Source of the DNA: Loktanella sp. SALINAS62
GTDB taxonomy: Bacteria > Pseudomonadota > Alphaproteobacteria > Rhodobacterales > Rhodobacteraceae
Assembly: GCF_018263905.1 (NCBI RefSeq)
Contig: NZ_JAAFZU010000028.1
Location: 124,479-188,478, forward strand
Length of the DNA: 64,000 nucleotides
Direction: 5' to 3'
In this document: in pieces, positions 61,621 through 64,000 of the stretch
Layout: every line of letters begins with the position of its first letter
How positions within the stretch are numbered: the stretch's first letter is position 1
The notes under the pieces: model-generated
The model's database searches: none
What the model saw: only the letters and a program-made list of their open reading frames with translations
Told to the model about the DNA's origin: nothing
Position numbers and translations under genes: made by a program

Positions 61621-62493
61621 TCAGCTATGCATCTTGGCGACTTCTGCCGCAAAGTCCTCTTTTTCGACGGCGATGCCTTCACCGACTTCCAGACGCTGGA
61701 AACCTGTGATGGTCACACCGGCCTCGTCTGCGGCTTGTGCGACGGTCAGGTCGGGGTTCACGACGAACGCCTGCCCCATCAGCGTGGATTCGGCCATGAA
61801 TTTGGCCATCCGACCCACGATCATCTTTTCGATGACGGCTTCGGGCTTGCCGGATTCGCGGGCGATATCCATCTGGACCTGCTTTTCCTTTTCGACCAGG
61901 GCCGGATCCAGATCGGATTCACCCAGTGCGGCGGGATTTGCTGCGGCGATGTGCATGGCGACCTGACGACCGAATGCTTCGTTGTCGCCGTCCATGGCAA
62001 CCAGAACGCCGATGCTGCCCATGCCGGGTGCGACAGAGTTGTGGACATAGGACACGACGGTTCCGCCAGTTATGCTGGCCATTCGACGCACGGACATGTT
62101 TTCACCGATCACGGCGACGGCGTCCGTCACGGTCTGTTCCACGGATTTGCCGTCGACTTCGGTCGCTTTCAGCGTATCGATATCGTCGACCGTGATCGCC
62201 GCGGTCGCGATCTTGCCAACCATTTTCTGGAAATCAGCGTTCTTGGCGACGAAATCCGTTTCAGAGTTCACTTCGACAGCAACGCCCTTGCCGCCTTCTG
62301 TTGCCACGGCAACCAGACCTTCGGCTGCGGTGCGGCCCGATTTCTTGGCGGCTTTGGCCAGACCTTTGGTGCGCAGCCAATCGACTGCTGCTTCCATGTC
62401 GCCATTCGTTTCGGTCAGCGCCTTTTTGGCGTCCATCATGCCTGCGCCCGTCGAGTCGCGAAGCTCTTTCACCTGTGCTGCAGTAACTGCCAT
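61621..62493 (-). CDS. tsf: Elongation factor Ts
   Basis: Nucleotide-exchange factor for EF-Tu, 290 residues. It has [42 protein letters not shown], the [14 protein letters not shown] signature, and [18 protein letters not shown]. The ATG at 62493 has GAGGAG upstream. It follows rpsB after 83 bases and is ended by the terminator at 61572-61602. Confidence 0.97.
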   Translation of the reverse strand: MAVTAAQVKELRDSTGAGMMDAKKALTETNGDMEAAVDWLRTKGLAKAAKKSGRTAAEGLVAVATEGGKGVAVEVNSETDFVAKNADFQKMVGKIATAAITVDDIDTLKATEVDGKSVEQTVTDAVAVIGENMSVRRMASITGGTVVSYVHNSVAPGMGSIGVLVAMDGDNEAFGRQVAMHIAAANPAALGESDLDPALVEKEKQVQMDIARESGKPEAVIEKMIVGRMAKFMAESTLMGQAFVVNPDLTVAQAADEAGVTITGFQRLEVGEGIAVEKEDFAAEVAKMHS

Positions 62494-62576
62494 GACACAT
62501 CTCCTCATCAGGATTTGAAATTGAAGTCGGGCAAGGGCGCTTGGCCCTTGCCCTGATCTATGTGGTCCCGGCGGGC

Positions 62577-63374
62577 TTATGCCTCTGCCGGAGCCTCTTC
62601 AGTGGCAGCGGCGGCAGCGGCGGCGGCAGCGTCTTCTTCGGCCATCAGTTCTTCCATGGCGCCCATGTCGACACCTGCGGCGCCCAGTTGGGCCTGCATG
62701 CCGTCCAATGCGGCGCGTGCGGCCAGATCGCAATACAACTGGATCGCACGTGCGGCGTCGTCGTTGCCGGGGATGACATAATTGACACCCTTGGGCGAGC
62801 AGTTGGTATCGACCACGGCCACGACCGGAATGCCCAGCTTTTGCGCTTCGAGGATGGCGAGGTCTTCTTTGTTGACGTCAACGACGAACAACAGGTCAGG
62901 CACACCGCCCATTTCGCGGATACCGCCCAGCGACGCCTGCAGTTTGCCCTGCTCGCGTTCCATGCCCAGACGCTCTTTTTTCGTCAGGCCGGCAAAGCCG
63001 TTTTCGGACGCTTCGTCGATCTGCTTCAGACGGTTGATCGACTGCGACACGGTTTGCCAGTTGGTCAGCGTGCCGCCCAGCCAGCGGTGGTTCATGTAGA
63101 ACTGCGCGGACTTTTCTGCGGCGTCCTTGATCGGGGCCTGTGCCTGACGCTTGGTGCCGACGAACAGGATGCGTCCGCCTTTTGCGACTGTGTCACGCAC
63201 AACCTGCAGCGCCTGATCCAGCAATGGAACGGTCTGCGTCAGGTCCATGATGTGGATGCCGTTGCGTGCGCCGTAGATGAACGGCGACATGCGGGGGTTC
63301 CAGCGTGCGGTCTGGTGGCCAAAGTGAACGCCAGCTTCCAGCAGCTGACGCATGGAGAACTCGGGAAGAGCCAT
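62577..63374 (-). CDS. rpsB: 30S ribosomal protein S2
   Basis: Ribosomal protein of 265 residues: [20 protein letters not shown] at the start, [33 protein letters not shown] and [16 protein letters not shown]. The Ala/Glu-rich C-terminus ([19 protein letters not shown]) is typical of alphaproteobacteria. AAAGGA lies before the ATG at 63374. The 150-base leader before it contains GTTGGG...CCCAAC inverted repeats that may regulate S2 synthesis. Confidence 0.97.
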   Translation of the reverse strand: MALPEFSMRQLLEAGVHFGHQTARWNPRMSPFIYGARNGIHIMDLTQTVPLLDQALQVVRDTVAKGGRILFVGTKRQAQAPIKDAAEKSAQFYMNHRWLGGTLTNWQTVSQSINRLKQIDEASENGFAGLTKKERLGMEREQGKLQASLGGIREMGGVPDLLFVVDVNKEDLAILEAQKLGIPVVAVVDTNCSPKGVNYVIPGNDDAARAIQLYCDLAARAALDGMQAQLGAAGVDMGAMEELMAEEDAAAAAAAAATEEAPAEA

Positions 63375-63525
63375 GGTCTTATCCTTTTCCGGTTTAGCCT
63401 CGGCGGGGGTATCAGGCCGAAATGGCCCAACCGGTGGATCTGTTGGGATTTCTCCCCAACCGACCCGCCCCCGCCTGCGGGATACGTGCGCGTCCCTTAG
63501 GCCAATCCGGTCTTGACCGCAACCC

Positions 63526-64000
63526 TCAAAGGAAAACGCGTTCAATCACCCAGTAGATCGCCACCACGGCGATCAGAACCGATGCGGGTTGCGCCACGAT
63601 ATCGGTGTAGCTGTCATAACGTCCGACGTTGACCGATACCGCACACAATCCCAGCAGGACCGCCAGCGTCGCCATGACCGGCATCAGGTCGCCGGTCCAG
63701 CCCGGTGCGAATGCCGCAACCGGAATAAGAAGCGCCATGACAACCACGACTGCGGCCAGATATCCGACAACCGCCGGAATGCTGCGTGTGGCGGTGACAC
63801 TGTATTCCTGCGCCTTGTAGACGCACAGGAAAGCCACGGCGATCACGCACAGCTGCCCGATCTCGACCCCGATGTTGAACCCGATCAGCGCCGGGACGAA
63901 TTGCCCCTGTGGCAGGCCGAATTCTGCAAGAACGCTGGCAAAACCCAACCCGTGCAACAGACCAAAGCCAAAGATGATGACCGGTCGCCATGGCGACAGC
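63526..64000 (-). CDS. HupE/UreJ-family membrane protein, N-terminus beyond the window
   Basis: Open to the right edge (158 codons seen, 5' part outside). The visible part starts [20 protein letters not shown] and continues [20 protein letters not shown] and [18 protein letters not shown], the HupE/UreJ_2 signature. Four further hydrophobic helices follow. HupE/UreJ proteins are nickel/cobalt permease-like, but this longer subgroup with the HGLGFA motif has no proven substrate. No hydrogenase or urease gene is in the window. Confidence 0.88.
   Translation of the reverse strand, partial: LSPWRPVIIFGFGLLHGLGFASVLAEFGLPQGQFVPALIGFNIGVEIGQLCVIAVAFLCVYKAQEYSVTATRSIPAVVGYLAAVVVVMALLIPVAAFAPGWTGDLMPVMATLAVLLGLCAVSVNVGRYDSYTDIVAQPASVLIAVVAIYWVIERVFL

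Overview
The window is a stretch of core chromosome from a marine-type alphaproteobacterium of the order Rhodobacterales (Roseobacter group, Loktanella/Yoonia-like by gene content). Supporting signs are a GC-rich, tightly packed layout with many ATGA/TGATG stop-start overlaps, an IscR without the usual three cysteines, a circularly permuted two-piece tmRNA, an alphaproteobacterial SspB, class II DAHP synthase, DUF1476, and a GTTC-N7-GTTC SOS box. I see no CRISPR array, insertion sequence, phage or integrase. The genus is an inference.

Layout. 1-7 kb: an alanine/glycine:Na+ symporter cut by the left edge, ndk, small membrane proteins, a DEAD-box helicase with a repetitive basic tail, a CPBP protease and an alpha/beta hydrolase. 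6.6-14.5 kb: the iron-sulfur locus iscR-csd-sufB-UPF0145-sufC-sufD-yip1-yip1-sufS behind an IscR-type palindrome. 14.5-14.8 kb: two tRNA genes. 15.2-18.6 kb: purM-purN, rnd and a detached sufE. 18.5-22.8 kb: DUF1638, a small membrane protein, a corrinoid protein and a homocysteine methyltransferase that look like parts of a split B12-dependent methionine synthase, interrupted by an SOS-controlled radical SAM gene. 22.4-24.7 kb: DUF1476, then purC-purS-purQ. 24.7-31.3 kb: a DctB/DctD-like two-component pair whose regulator lacks GAFTGA, then RNase E. 31.3-35.8 kb: tusA, ccdA, a membrane hydrolase/P450 pair, and DUF4169/ribbon-helix-helix genes. 35.9-40.6 kb: fumC, sspB, DUF1194, alpha-glucosidase and permuted tmRNA. 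40.6-47 kb: a complete livKGFHM branched-chain amino-acid ABC transporter with a GlxA-type regulator upstream. 47.2-53 kb: DAHP synthase, a PAS protein, yicC-gmk-gamma-carbonic anhydrase-metC. 52.8-56.4 kb: a Pho locus phoR-pstB-phoU-phoB from which pstS, pstC and pstA are missing. 56.4-64 kb: an ectoine-hydrolase-like M24 protein, gnd, a 671-residue repeat protein of unknown function, tsf, rpsB, and a HupE/UreJ-family gene cut by the right edge.

Functional links. SufB, SufC, SufD, SufS, SufE and IscR cover Fe-S assembly and its control. SspB and tmRNA lie within 3 kb and act in the same quality-control pathway. purM, N, C, S and Q form two purine blocks. The most unusual points are the gutted pst operon, the SOS box on the radical SAM gene, the split methionine synthase neighbourhood, the intragenic IscR-like box in csd, the GAFTGA-less regulator, and the solitary repeat protein between gnd and tsf.
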